Shown: piece by piece, positions 7,008-14,531 of the stretch
Position numbering within the stretch: the first letter of the stretch is position 1
Layout: every line of letters starts with the position of its first letter
Origin: JBMYZL01 sp965661765
GTDB lineage: Bacteria > Bacteroidota > Bacteroidia > Flavobacteriales_D > Sanyastnellaceae
Assembly (NCBI GenBank): GCA_965661765.1
Contig: CBFIFE010000056.1
Coordinates: 1-17,548, forward strand
Reading direction: 5' to 3'
DNA: 17,548 bases
The notes under the pieces: generated by a model
Databases searched by the model: none
The model's input: only the letters and a program-made list of their open reading frames with translations
Told to the model about the DNA's origin: nothing
Made by a program: the position numbers and the translations under genes

Positions 7008-7064
7008 CCCTCTTCCCTCTTCCCTCTCTCCTCCTCTTCCCTCTCTCCTCTCCCCTCCTTTCTT
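7008..7064. repeat. 57-bp uninterrupted polypyrimidine/polypurine tract
   Basis: On the plus strand 57 consecutive bases are C or T, and the tract continues imperfectly back to about 6992 with a few G interruptions. It contains imperfect internal repeats of CCCTCT and CTCTCCTC. It lies 4 bp beyond the stop codon of the DUF5684 gene (stop at 7069-7071), so that mRNA would have a purine-only 3' UTR segment. Such tracts can form triplex (H-DNA) structures under superhelical stress. No coding function is seen. Confidence 0.85.
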
Positions 7065-7068
7065 ACGG

Positions 7069-7491
7069 TCAGGCGTGTGCCCAGCTGTCCGATCCGGATT
7101 TTGAAGGGCGAATCTCACCGAAACACGGCCCCTTGTACTCTTCATCCTCCGAAAGCGCAAGATTCAGGACGTACAAAACGTTGAAGGTGATGGCCAGAAT
7201 GGCATCGAGCGTGGAGGTTTTGCCAAACACGCGGGCGAGTTCTGTGACTGTTTTGAATGCCAAAAAGATGTTGAAACCCGGCAACAAAAAAAGTGCAGCA
7301 TGCCAATCCGGACGACCCAGGATGCGCATGGCAACAACAACGTTGTAGCCGGGGACGAAAGCTGCCCAACCAGGCTGGTTGCACTTTTGAAAAAGCCGAA
7401 AGTTTGCGCCGGCGAAAAACAAACCGATGAAGAGCGCGAGGACGACCATCCTGCCGCCGACTTCAAATCCCATAATTGACCAATATCCCAT
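7069..7491 (-). CDS. DUF5684-type small membrane protein
   Basis: This 140-residue protein has three probable membrane segments (about 15-32, 62-80 and 95-113). It carries the motif PGWAAFVPGYNVVV (40-53) and a later LPGFNIFLAFK. These Pro-Gly-Trp-x3-PGYN patterns are typical of DUF5684, which also occurs as an N-terminal extension of some Bacteroidota signal peptidases I. There is no Ser/Lys peptidase dyad here, so I do not call it a peptidase; its function is unknown. An acidic, Ser-rich tail (about 114-140) follows the last span. The start is uncertain: ATG at 7491 or 7473 would both work, the second giving MGFEVGG. It lies 56 bp downstream of the response regulator on the same strand and has its own terminator beyond 6972. 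Confidence 0.75.
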   Translation of the reverse strand: MGYWSIMGFEVGGRMVVLALFIGLFFAGANFRLFQKCNQPGWAAFVPGYNVVVAMRILGRPDWHAALFLLPGFNIFLAFKTVTELARVFGKTSTLDAILAITFNVLYVLNLALSEDEEYKGPCFGEIRPSKSGSDSWAHA

Positions 7492-7547
7492 GATTGCCGA
7501 TTGAATTGCCTGATTGTGATTCCATAAGGCAGACGGGAGGGAGGGGA

Positions 7548-8726
7548 TCAGGTTGCCTCTATGCCCGCGAATTCGTCAATGATTGCCTCTGTGATGCATC
7601 CTGAGGCCGGCGTGAAGATGATCAAACGCTCGACGACATTCCGCAACTCGCGGATGTTTCCTGTCCAATCCGCCTTTGTGAGTTTGGCCAAGGCTTGGGC
7701 ATGGATTGTCGGCGGCGTGCTGCCGCTTTTTTGACAAATGCTTTTGAGAAAATGATCGACAAGAAGTGGAATGTCCTCTCTGCGCTCATTGAGGCTCGGA
7801 ACGGAAATCGGGATGACGGCCAGTCGGTGGAAGAGATCCATTCGGAAATGCCCCTCGCTCATGGCCTTTTTGAGGTCTTTGTTTGTGGCGGCCACCACGC
7901 GAACGTCCACAGAGATGTCTTGGTCGCCCCCGACCCGTTGGATCCGACTTTCTTGAAGGGCGCGCAGCACCTTGGCTTGGGCATCGGGGCTCATGTCACC
8001 GATTTCATCAAGAAACAGCGTGCCACCGTGAGCCAGTTCAAACTTGCCCTTGCGGCTTTTGACTGCGCTCGTGAAGGCCCCCTTCTCATGTCCGAAGAGC
8101 TCGCTCTCAATCAACTCACTGGGGATGGCCGCACAATTCACTTCGACGAATGGGCCGTCGCTGCGCGTGGATTGGTCATGGATGGAACGCGCGACCAATT
8201 CCTTGCCCGCCCCATTGCTGCCAGTAATGAGCACACGGGCATCTGTCGGGGCAACTGTGGCGATCATGTCCTTGATGCGTCGGATGGCGTCGGACTCCCC
8301 AATGATGGGCGATTGGCGCTCATGGTGAAGGACAGCAGAAAGGCGTTTGGTTTCCTTTTCCAACTCCTGCACAGTGGTGGCATGCCGAAGGGTAGACAGG
8401 ATGCGGTTCAAATCGAGAGGCTTTTCTACAAAATCAAACGCGCCTTTTTTGAGCGCCTCCACCGCCGTGGCCACAGATCCGTGCCCACTGATCATGATGA
8501 CCCGAGCCGTGATGCCCTTCTCCATGAGCAAATCAAGGACATCCATTCCATCCATGCGGGGCATCTTGATGTCGCAGAAGATGACATCAAACTTTTTTCG
8601 CGAGGCCGCCCGGACGCCTGCAGCCCCATCGGGTTCATCAAAGACTTGGTGCCCCTCGTATTCCAGGATTTCTCGGAGGCTGCTGCGGATGGCCGGTTCG
8701 TCGTCGATGATCAGGATTTGTGACAT
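7548..8726 (-). CDS. Sigma-54-activator-like response regulator (NtrC family) lacking a C-terminal DNA-binding domain
   Basis: This 392-residue protein has a receiver domain (about 1-120) with acidic pair Asp8/Asp9, phospho-acceptor Asp52 (CDIKMP) and Lys102. A linker leads to an AAA+ sigma-54 interaction domain (about 138-370) with Walker A GSNGAGKE (169-176), Walker B GGTLFLDEI (234-242) and FRMDLFHRL (294-302). The sigma-54-contact loop reads GAFTSA (216-221) instead of GAFTGA. The protein ends about 20 residues after NIRELRNVVERLII, so the Fis-type helix-turn-helix of NtrC is absent. It may act without specific DNA binding or with a partner. The ATG at 8724-8726 gives the MSQILIIDDE receiver start; an upstream ATG would overlap the ppx-like gene. 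It is 5 bp downstream of that gene. No histidine kinase gene is present in the window. Confidence 0.93.
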   Translation of the reverse strand: MSQILIIDDEPAIRSSLREILEYEGHQVFDEPDGAAGVRAASRKKFDVIFCDIKMPRMDGMDVLDLLMEKGITARVIMISGHGSVATAVEALKKGAFDFVEKPLDLNRILSTLRHATTVQELEKETKRLSAVLHHERQSPIIGESDAIRRIKDMIATVAPTDARVLITGSNGAGKELVARSIHDQSTRSDGPFVEVNCAAIPSELIESELFGHEKGAFTSAVKSRKGKFELAHGGTLFLDEIGDMSPDAQAKVLRALQESRIQRVGGDQDISVDVRVVAATNKDLKKAMSEGHFRMDLFHRLAVIPISVPSLNERREDIPLLVDHFLKSICQKSGSTPPTIHAQALAKLTKADWTGNIRELRNVVERLIIFTPASGCITEAIIDEFAGIEAT

Positions 8727-8731
8727 GGAGC

Positions 8732-9712
8732 TCAGGATGATGTTGGGTGGGGTGATTGCAAATATGCTGCCAAACCGCCCTGGCGGGCGACGGCGCGCAA
8801 GACGCCTTCCCGAAGCGCCGCGGGCGACGCCCAAAGGGTGGCCGGAGGGGGCAACCTGTCCAAAACGACTTCCACCAGCATGGCGGAGAGCGCAATGAAG
8901 GGGGCTCGGTCAGGTGCCATGCCAGGCATGGCGAGGCGCTCCTCCAGCGGCACGGTGCGGAGACGAGCCGCCAAGGCGTGGAAGGGCTCTCGAGGAAGTT
9001 CGCGGGCGATGGTGCGATCGGAGAGAGAACAATCGAGAAGATCGGCAAATGTTTCAAACGAGCCGGAGGAGCCCACAAGGCGGACAGGTTGAGCGGCCTC
9101 AATGGCGGCTGTGACCGGAGCGAGCGCAGCCGTGAGGAAGGCCTCGAATTTGGCAGCGCCAGCAGTGCCCAACGGATCCGGCGGCGATCCGAAGTCCTGC
9201 AAGCGACCGACCCCAATGTCGCAACTGAAAAATTCGCGAGGCGCGTCGGATGGTTGAGACCAAACAACAAACTCCACACTGCCCCCACCGATGTCCATGG
9301 TCATGGATGCGGAGGAGCCGTCCGGTGGGAGGGGCGGGCAAGTGGGCTCAACCCCCAATTGGATGAGCCGGGCCTCATCAAGGCCGGAGAGCACAGAGAC
9401 TTCGAGGCCGATGCGCTCTCGGGCTGCAAGGAGGAATGCATCGCGGTTTCCGGCGTCGCGAATCGCGCTTGTGGCCACCACGTGAATGTCTTCAACCCCA
9501 AAATTCCAACACGTCTCCTTCAAGGTTCTCAACGCATCGAGCGCTCGGGCGAGACGATCGGACCGAATGCTGGCCGTTCTGAAGCCCCCTTCACCGATGC
9601 GAACAGGGATCCGTTGGGAAAACAGGAGGTTTGACGGGTCGTCAGCCGCGGCGATGGCGAGGTGAAAGGTGTTGGTGCCACAGTCAATGACGGCGCGAGG
9701 CGGAAGGGGCAT
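8732..9712 (-). CDS. Ppx/GppA-family phosphatase (exopolyphosphatase / pppGpp phosphatase type)
   Basis: This 326-residue protein is of the actin-like ATPase (ASKHA) fold. The first phosphate loop is VIDCGTNTFHLAI (8-20), the second is MDIGGGSVEF (139-148), and the catalytic-type acidic residue is in SGLDEARL (Glu113). A further GSSGSFET motif lies in the C-terminal half. It stops after the two-lobed core, without the extra HD-like domain of long E. coli Ppx/GppA; this short form is common in Bacteroidota. The substrate, polyphosphate or pppGpp, cannot be read from the sequence. The ATG at 9710-9712 fits the usual short N-terminus. It lies 28 bp after the ABC permease gene and 5 bp before the response-regulator gene, so it is probably part of the grpE-dnaJ operon. 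Confidence 0.9.
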   Translation of the reverse strand: MPLPPRAVIDCGTNTFHLAIAAADDPSNLLFSQRIPVRIGEGGFRTASIRSDRLARALDALRTLKETCWNFGVEDIHVVATSAIRDAGNRDAFLLAARERIGLEVSVLSGLDEARLIQLGVEPTCPPLPPDGSSASMTMDIGGGSVEFVVWSQPSDAPREFFSCDIGVGRLQDFGSPPDPLGTAGAAKFEAFLTAALAPVTAAIEAAQPVRLVGSSGSFETFADLLDCSLSDRTIARELPREPFHALAARLRTVPLEERLAMPGMAPDRAPFIALSAMLVEVVLDRLPPPATLWASPAALREGVLRAVARQGGLAAYLQSPHPTSS

Positions 9713-9740
9713 GGGGGGCGTGGGGTTTGGCCTGACAAAT

Positions 9741-11075
9741 TCAGGAAATTCGCACCCATCGCCAAATCTCCTTGAGGGTCGGCTTCTTGCCATACATCAA
9801 AATGCCGGTGCGGTAGATGCGGCCAGCCAGCAAAATCACGCCCCAAGCGGTGGCCACCACCCCGAGCCAACTCAGCAGCACTTCCCACCAAGGGACGCCC
9901 AGTGGCAAACGAACCAGCATCAATACCGGGGCCGTGAAAGGAATCCATGAAGCCACGATGGACAGCCAACCTTCTGGGTTTTGAATGGCAAAAGCCGCAA
10001 TCAGATAAGACGCCATCAATGGCACCATCACGGGCAGCATCAGGTATTGCGCATCTGATTCTTGTTCCACCATGGCCCCGACAGCGGCGAACATCGAGGC
10101 AAACAAGGCGAAACCGGCAGCGTAAAACAGAATTGTGGCAGAAATCATCAACCCCCAATTCACATCCAACAGAAAGCTGAGCTCGGCACGACTCGCCAAC
10201 CAAGTGCCAAAATCCGGTGTCAGCGCAGCCAACTCGGGGTTTTCTGCGGCGCCTGGCAATGTGAGCCACCCACCGGCCTCCAAGGCCCAACCGCCCAACC
10301 ACGTCGTCACAAAGCCCAAGGCCGAAAACAACAAAAATTGGGTGAGGCCGACCAATCCAATGCCGATCACCTTCCCTGCGAGAAGTTCGGCAGGGCGAAC
10401 CGCCGAAATGACCACCTCCACAATGCGATTGGACTTTTCCTCAATGACCCCTCGCATCACGTGCATGCCATAAATGAGGAGTTGCAAGAACAAAAAGAGC
10501 GAGAACACGAAGCCGATCGCCCCGCGGCCCAACGCGCCGCCGTCTTTCGTCTCAATGTCCTGTCCCACAAGGTTCACGTTTGTTTTCAACCGCTTGTATG
10601 CGGCATATTCCAGCGCCGCCTCCTCCTTGACGCGGAAGCGTTCGATGGCCTCGGAAAGGTCCCGCGAGATTTGGCCTGAAGTGACCACCGCTGGCGAACG
10701 TTGGTAGTACATCATGGCCTTGGCATGTTGCAAAATGGCATCATCGAATTGGACCATGAGGTCGAAATCCGAGGCGAGGAAGGCAGAGTCCGAGAGGGGT
10801 TCTGGCGAGAAGCGGTAAGCCAAATGCGTCCGCTCCGGAAAACACGTGGGATTCGTCGGCACCCATGTCCCCACACGGGGCTCGAGCCTGGTGATCAATC
10901 CTGACTGGTCCACGACCAGCACCTTGACATCCTCTTGGGCCTGTTCGCCCGCCCAAACCCCAAAGAGCATCAGCCCAAACACGAGCGCAGGCCCGAGCAA
11001 TGTGCCCAACCAAAATGCCCTGCGGCGAACCCGGGTGACGAATTCCCGTTCAATGATGGTGGCGATGGTTTTCAT
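9741..11075 (-). CDS. ABC-2 type transporter permease (NatB-like)
   Basis: This 444-residue membrane protein has one N-terminal span (about 20-41), a large extracytoplasmic domain (about 42-184), then about six spans (near 185-208, 234-258, 308-332, 343-363, 368-390 and 398-418). GVIEEKSNRIVEVVISAVRP (209-228), followed by PAELLAGKVIG, is the hallmark cytoplasmic loop of NatB/YhaP-like ABC-2 permeases. The N-terminal start TIIEREFVTRVRRRAFW also fits. NatAB of Bacillus exports sodium, but related systems export other compounds, so the substrate is unknown. The ATG overlaps the stop of the ATPase gene (ATGA, 4 bp), indicating translational coupling and a shared complex. Confidence 0.93.
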   Translation of the reverse strand: MKTIATIIEREFVTRVRRRAFWLGTLLGPALVFGLMLFGVWAGEQAQEDVKVLVVDQSGLITRLEPRVGTWVPTNPTCFPERTHLAYRFSPEPLSDSAFLASDFDLMVQFDDAILQHAKAMMYYQRSPAVVTSGQISRDLSEAIERFRVKEEAALEYAAYKRLKTNVNLVGQDIETKDGGALGRGAIGFVFSLFLFLQLLIYGMHVMRGVIEEKSNRIVEVVISAVRPAELLAGKVIGIGLVGLTQFLLFSALGFVTTWLGGWALEAGGWLTLPGAAENPELAALTPDFGTWLASRAELSFLLDVNWGLMISATILFYAAGFALFASMFAAVGAMVEQESDAQYLMLPVMVPLMASYLIAAFAIQNPEGWLSIVASWIPFTAPVLMLVRLPLGVPWWEVLLSWLGVVATAWGVILLAGRIYRTGILMYGKKPTLKEIWRWVRIS

Positions 11076-12028
11076 GACGGGTTCGCCTTTGGGCCGTCGA
11101 CGGCGTGAAGAAACAGGTCCCGCATGGAGGGTTGCCAAGGTTCGCAGGCGTGAATGGGCACAACGGCGGAGAGGCCCCGGAGCCAATCTGGAACTGTGAC
11201 GCCCGGCTTGAGCGCGAGTGATGCCTTGCTCAGGCCGCTTTGCGAATCGCCGGACACTTCGATCAAATCGGCATCGAATCCCAGGGCGTTTGTGAAGGCC
11301 ATCGCTGGGCCGCCGAAGGTGACGAGGAGTCGGTTTTCACTGGCTTGCCGCCGCAAGGTTGGGACTTGGCCATCGAGGACCACGCGGCCTTGGTGGATCA
11401 TGGTCACTGCGTCGCAAAGTTCCTCAACACTCGACATGTCATGGGTCGACAACAAAACAGTGGTGCCTTGTTCTTTGCGGAGGTATTGAATGGCCTCGAT
11501 GATTCGGGTGGCATTGATGGGATCGAACCCGCTGAGGGGCTCATCGAGAATCAGCAACTTCGGTGCGTGGAGCACTGTGGTGATGAACTGGACCTTTTGG
11601 GCCATCCCCTTGCTCAAGTCCGCAACCTCACGGTTCCACCACCCATCCACATCGAGTCGCTCGAACCAAGCCTTGAGGCGAATGGCCGCTTCTTTTCTGT
11701 CCATTCCCCGCAACCGCGCAAGATACAGGGCTTGTTCACCGACACGCATGGACTTGTACAGCCCACGCTCCTCCGGGAGGTAGCCGATGTCGGCGATGTG
11801 CTTGCGCTGGAAGGCTTCGCCAAAAAAACCGATCCTGCCACTGTCCGGGGAGGTGATCCCGGCCAGCATCCGAATCAGTGTGGTCTTCCCAGCGCCATTG
11901 GGGCCAAGCAAACCATGAATGGTGCCCTTTGCCACGGTGAGATCCACGGCATGCAAAGCGACATGGCCGGAAAACGATTTGTGCGCAGCACGCACTTCAA
12001 CAGCTGCTCCCGAAGCCATCCTGACCAT
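11072..12028 (-). CDS. ABC transporter ATP-binding protein (NatA-like)
   Basis: This 318-residue protein is the ATPase partner of the permease encoded directly downstream. Walker A GPNGAGKT is at 42-49, the signature LSKGMAQK at 138-145 and Walker B LLILDEP at 158-164. The H-loop His196 is in STHD. The signature is LSKGM rather than LSGGQ, which is common in the NatA/YhaQ branch. After the nucleotide-binding domain (about 220 residues) comes a C-terminal extension of about 95 residues, also seen in this branch. The ATG at 12026-12028 overlaps the dnaJ stop by one base (TGATG); MASGAAV three codons later is an alternative start. The 3' end overlaps the permease gene by 4 bp. Confidence 0.95.
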   Translation of the reverse strand: MVRMASGAAVEVRAAHKSFSGHVALHAVDLTVAKGTIHGLLGPNGAGKTTLIRMLAGITSPDSGRIGFFGEAFQRKHIADIGYLPEERGLYKSMRVGEQALYLARLRGMDRKEAAIRLKAWFERLDVDGWWNREVADLSKGMAQKVQFITTVLHAPKLLILDEPLSGFDPINATRIIEAIQYLRKEQGTTVLLSTHDMSSVEELCDAVTMIHQGRVVLDGQVPTLRRQASENRLLVTFGGPAMAFTNALGFDADLIEVSGDSQSGLSKASLALKPGVTVPDWLRGLSAVVPIHACEPWQPSMRDLFLHAVDGPKANPS

Positions 12029-13140
12029 CAGGTGAACATGTCGCGCACTTTGTCAAAAAACCCCCTTTCCTTGTGGTTCTCTGCTGGCTGGAAATTTGCG
12101 CTGTCTCGCATGCTTTCCAGCAAAGTCCTTTCTTCGTCGCTGAGCTGCTGCGGCGTCCAAACATTGATGTTCACCAACAGGTCGCCTGTCCCGTAGCTGT
12201 CGACGGCGGGCAATCCCTTGCCGCGCAACCGGACAATTTTGCCACTCTGTGTGCCCGGTTCGATTTTGATTTTTGCCTTGCTCGACACCAACGGCACTTC
12301 GGCCGTGGCGCCCAAGGCCACATCTGTGAACGGCACGTACAAATCAAAGTGCAAATTCTGCCCGTTCCGTTGCAGACGTTCATGTGGAATTTCCTCAATC
12401 ACAATCAACAAATCTCCAGGGACACCGCCCATCGGCGCTGCATTCCCTTCCCCTCGCATGCTCAACTGCATGCCATCTTCTACACCAGCTGGAATTTTGA
12501 TGGGCACAATGGCCTCTTCGCGAACCATCCCATATTCATCCGAACCCGAAGGCCGCTTCTTGAGCTGCTGACCACTTCCGCCACAAACATTGCACGTGGA
12601 GGCCGTTTGCATCGCGCCGAGAATGGTGTTGGTGACCCTTCGGATTTGGCCAGAGCCACCACAAGTGGCGCAGGTGCTGTATTCAGCACCTTTTGCCTCG
12701 ACTTGCCGAAAGACCTTGACCTTCTTTTCAACACCACTGGCAATCTCCTCGAGCGTCAATTTGACTTTGATGCGCAAATTGGACCCCTTCATGCGTCGGC
12801 GACCACCTCCGCCGCCACCTCCGCCAAAGCCGCCCCCGAAAATGTCGCCGAACTGGGAGAAAATGTCATCCATGTTCATCCCTGCCCCGCCACCGCCAAA
12901 TCCGCCAGCGCCTCCCTTCACGCCATCGTGACCGAAGCGGTCATAGCGGGCGCGCTTTTGCTCGTCGCTGAGCACCTCGTATGCTTCAGCAGCGGACTTG
13001 AATTTGTCTTCTGCCGTGGGGTCATCTGGGTTTTTGTCCGGATGGTACTTCAGCGCGAGCTTCCGATAAGCCTTCTTGATGTCTGCACCCGAGGCATTGC
13101 GGCTGACGCCGAGGAGCTCGTAATAATCTTGTTTTGCCAT
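12028..13140 (-). CDS. dnaJ: Chaperone DnaJ (Hsp40) with a reduced zinc-finger region
   Basis: This 370-residue co-chaperone stimulates DnaK ATPase and delivers unfolded proteins. The J domain (1-70) has the HPD motif at 33-35. A Gly/Phe-rich linker (about 73-113) with a long Gly run follows, then substrate-binding beta domains and a C-terminal dimerisation end (ERGFFDKVRDMFT). The central region has only two CxxCxGxG motifs (157-164 CATCGGSG and 183-190 CNVCGGSG) instead of four. Their spacing matches motifs 2 and 3 of E. coli DnaJ, so zinc site II seems kept and site I lost. The gene starts 5 bp after the grpE stop and ends overlapping the ABC ATPase start by one base. Confidence 0.96.
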   Translation of the reverse strand: MAKQDYYELLGVSRNASGADIKKAYRKLALKYHPDKNPDDPTAEDKFKSAAEAYEVLSDEQKRARYDRFGHDGVKGGAGGFGGGGAGMNMDDIFSQFGDIFGGGFGGGGGGGGRRRMKGSNLRIKVKLTLEEIASGVEKKVKVFRQVEAKGAEYSTCATCGGSGQIRRVTNTILGAMQTASTCNVCGGSGQQLKKRPSGSDEYGMVREEAIVPIKIPAGVEDGMQLSMRGEGNAAPMGGVPGDLLIVIEEIPHERLQRNGQNLHFDLYVPFTDVALGATAEVPLVSSKAKIKIEPGTQSGKIVRLRGKGLPAVDSYGTGDLLVNINVWTPQQLSDEERTLLESMRDSANFQPAENHKERGFFDKVRDMFT

Positions 13141-13145
13141 TCGAT

Positions 13146-13796
13146 TCAGCTGCCAACAACCACTTTTGCGTAACGCAAGACAGTGTCGTTCATGTGATAC
13201 CCTTGCTCGACAACATCCACAACCTTGCCCACAAGTTCTGGGGTCGGCGCGGGAATCCTGGTGATGGCCTCATGCCATTCGACATCAAAGTCATCGCCTT
13301 GCTGCACCTCCATCGGCTTCAGCCCTTGTCCCCCGAGGGTGTTCATCAATTTGCCGTGGATGAGCTGCATCCCTTCTCGCACTGATGCCAAATCTCCCTC
13401 CGCCTTCGTGGCCCGTTCGAAATCATCCAGGACGGGCAACAGCCGGTCGACCACATCGCGTGAGGCGTTGCGAATCAAATCAGAACGTTCGCGCATGGAG
13501 CGCTTCCGGAAATTGTCAAACTCGGCGTACAACCGAAGGTACTTGTCCTGCCAATCGGTTTCCGGTGTTGACACTTTGTCACCTGCTGAATCCATGTTCG
13601 CAGCTCCACCAGCTTGGGCATTGCCCGCACCATCGACCGTTGCTTCTGGCCCTCCAGGTTCATCCTTCAACTCGCCTTGTGCCTCACGCTCCGCGTGTTC
13701 GCCGGACGCATGCTCCGCTTTTCGGGCATCGGCCTCGGCAGTGAATCCTGCATCGTCGCGGATTTCAGCCTCCGCTGGTTGCGTTTTCTCTTCCAT
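13146..13796 (-). CDS. grpE: Nucleotide exchange factor GrpE
   Basis: This 216-residue protein releases ADP from DnaK. The first 75-80 residues are acidic, Ala/Gly-rich and probably disordered. A long helical part (about 80-140) contains the family motif YLRLYAEFDNFRKR (87-100), and the beta domain includes HEAITRIP (175-182) and GYHMNDTVLRYAKVVV (199-214). The ATG at 13794-13796 was chosen because MEEKTQPAE begins the acidic leader; an in-frame ATG 57 bp upstream is possible but adds a Trp-rich N-terminus unlike the family. It is the first gene of the tight cluster with dnaJ. The 90-bp gap before it probably holds the promoter, but I see no TAnnTTTG match there and no CIRCE-like inverted repeat. 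Confidence 0.95.
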   Translation of the reverse strand: MEEKTQPAEAEIRDDAGFTAEADARKAEHASGEHAEREAQGELKDEPGGPEATVDGAGNAQAGGAANMDSAGDKVSTPETDWQDKYLRLYAEFDNFRKRSMRERSDLIRNASRDVVDRLLPVLDDFERATKAEGDLASVREGMQLIHGKLMNTLGGQGLKPMEVQQGDDFDVEWHEAITRIPAPTPELVGKVVDVVEQGYHMNDTVLRYAKVVVGS

Positions 13797-13886
13797 GATT
13801 TGTTGTTTTCCGGGACCAGTCCAAACCCGGTGCCAAGGCCATTTCACCGCCATCCTGTCAGGTGATCCGTCCCTCCGCCGTCTGCA

Positions 13887-14498
13887 TCAAAATTTCTCGA
13901 CGTACTTGTCAATCTGCCGGTGCAGTTCAATGCCCCTGAGGTTCTTCGCGACAATGATGCCATTGTGATCCACGAGGAAACTCATCGGAATGGACGAAAC
14001 GCCATACATCGCCGCTGCCTCATTGTCCCACTTTTTCAAATCGGACACGTGGTTGTCCCACTTCAAACCGTCCTTTTTGATGGCATCTTCCCATCTGTCC
14101 ACACTGCTGTCGAGGGACACGCTGTAGACATCAAACCCGTCGCCGTCCTTGAATTTGGCACGCTTGTACTTGTCGTAAGCATTGACCACGTTCGGGTTTT
14201 CACGACGACAAGGTCCACACCAACTGGCCCAAAAATCCACCAGCACCACTTTGCCCCTGAGGTCGCTCAATTTCATGACCTTGCCCTTCGGGTTCGCCAA
14301 TGCGATTTCTGGGGCCTCGTCCCCGATGTTCGTGCCGATGCGTCCGGTGGGGGTCACGGTTTGGTCCCAATTCGACACCACCTCCTGCGATGCACGGCTT
14401 TCTGCTGCTTCATTTGCCCCTTCCGGCTCACCTGCCCCCCAGCCCCACAAGGCTGCAACCAAGGCCGCGCCCGACATCACAATCATCGTTTTCATCAT
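13887..14498 (-). CDS. TlpA/ResA-like exported thioredoxin-fold protein
   Basis: This 203-residue protein has an N-terminal hydrophobic signal sequence (about 4-23), a Glu/Ala-rich linker and an AhpC/TSA-Redoxin-type thioredoxin domain (about 57-203). The active site is WCGPC at 93-97 (FWASWCGPCRREN) and the cis-Pro is Pro171 (SSIPMSF). Both Cys are present, so it is probably a periplasmic thiol-disulfide oxidoreductase of the kind used for cytochrome c maturation or for reducing other exported proteins; the partner is unknown. There is no clear lipobox Cys. Start codons at 14498 and 14495 are adjacent (MMK or MK) and cannot be told apart. It lies 33 bp after murA on the same strand and 90 bp before grpE. 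Confidence 0.88.
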   Translation of the reverse strand: MMKTMIVMSGAALVAALWGWGAGEPEGANEAAESRASQEVVSNWDQTVTPTGRIGTNIGDEAPEIALANPKGKVMKLSDLRGKVVLVDFWASWCGPCRRENPNVVNAYDKYKRAKFKDGDGFDVYSVSLDSSVDRWEDAIKKDGLKWDNHVSDLKKWDNEAAAMYGVSSIPMSFLVDHNGIIVAKNLRGIELHRQIDKYVEKF

Positions 14499-14531
14499 GT
14501 CTGCAAGGTACGACACCGCTCGGAATTGCGA

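Noticed and set aside
6795..7160. Minus-strand open frame with collagen-like GPPGPPGHP repeats
   Set aside because: The Gly-Pro-Pro pattern is simply one reading of the 9-bp repeat array, and the rest reads through the terminator, the polypurine tract and the end of the DUF5684 gene. There is no start context and no recognisable domain.
13797..13886. CIRCE/HrcA operator expected before grpE
   Set aside because: I searched the gap for the TTAGCACTC-N9-GAGTGCTAA type inverted repeat and for a TAnnTTTG box and found neither.
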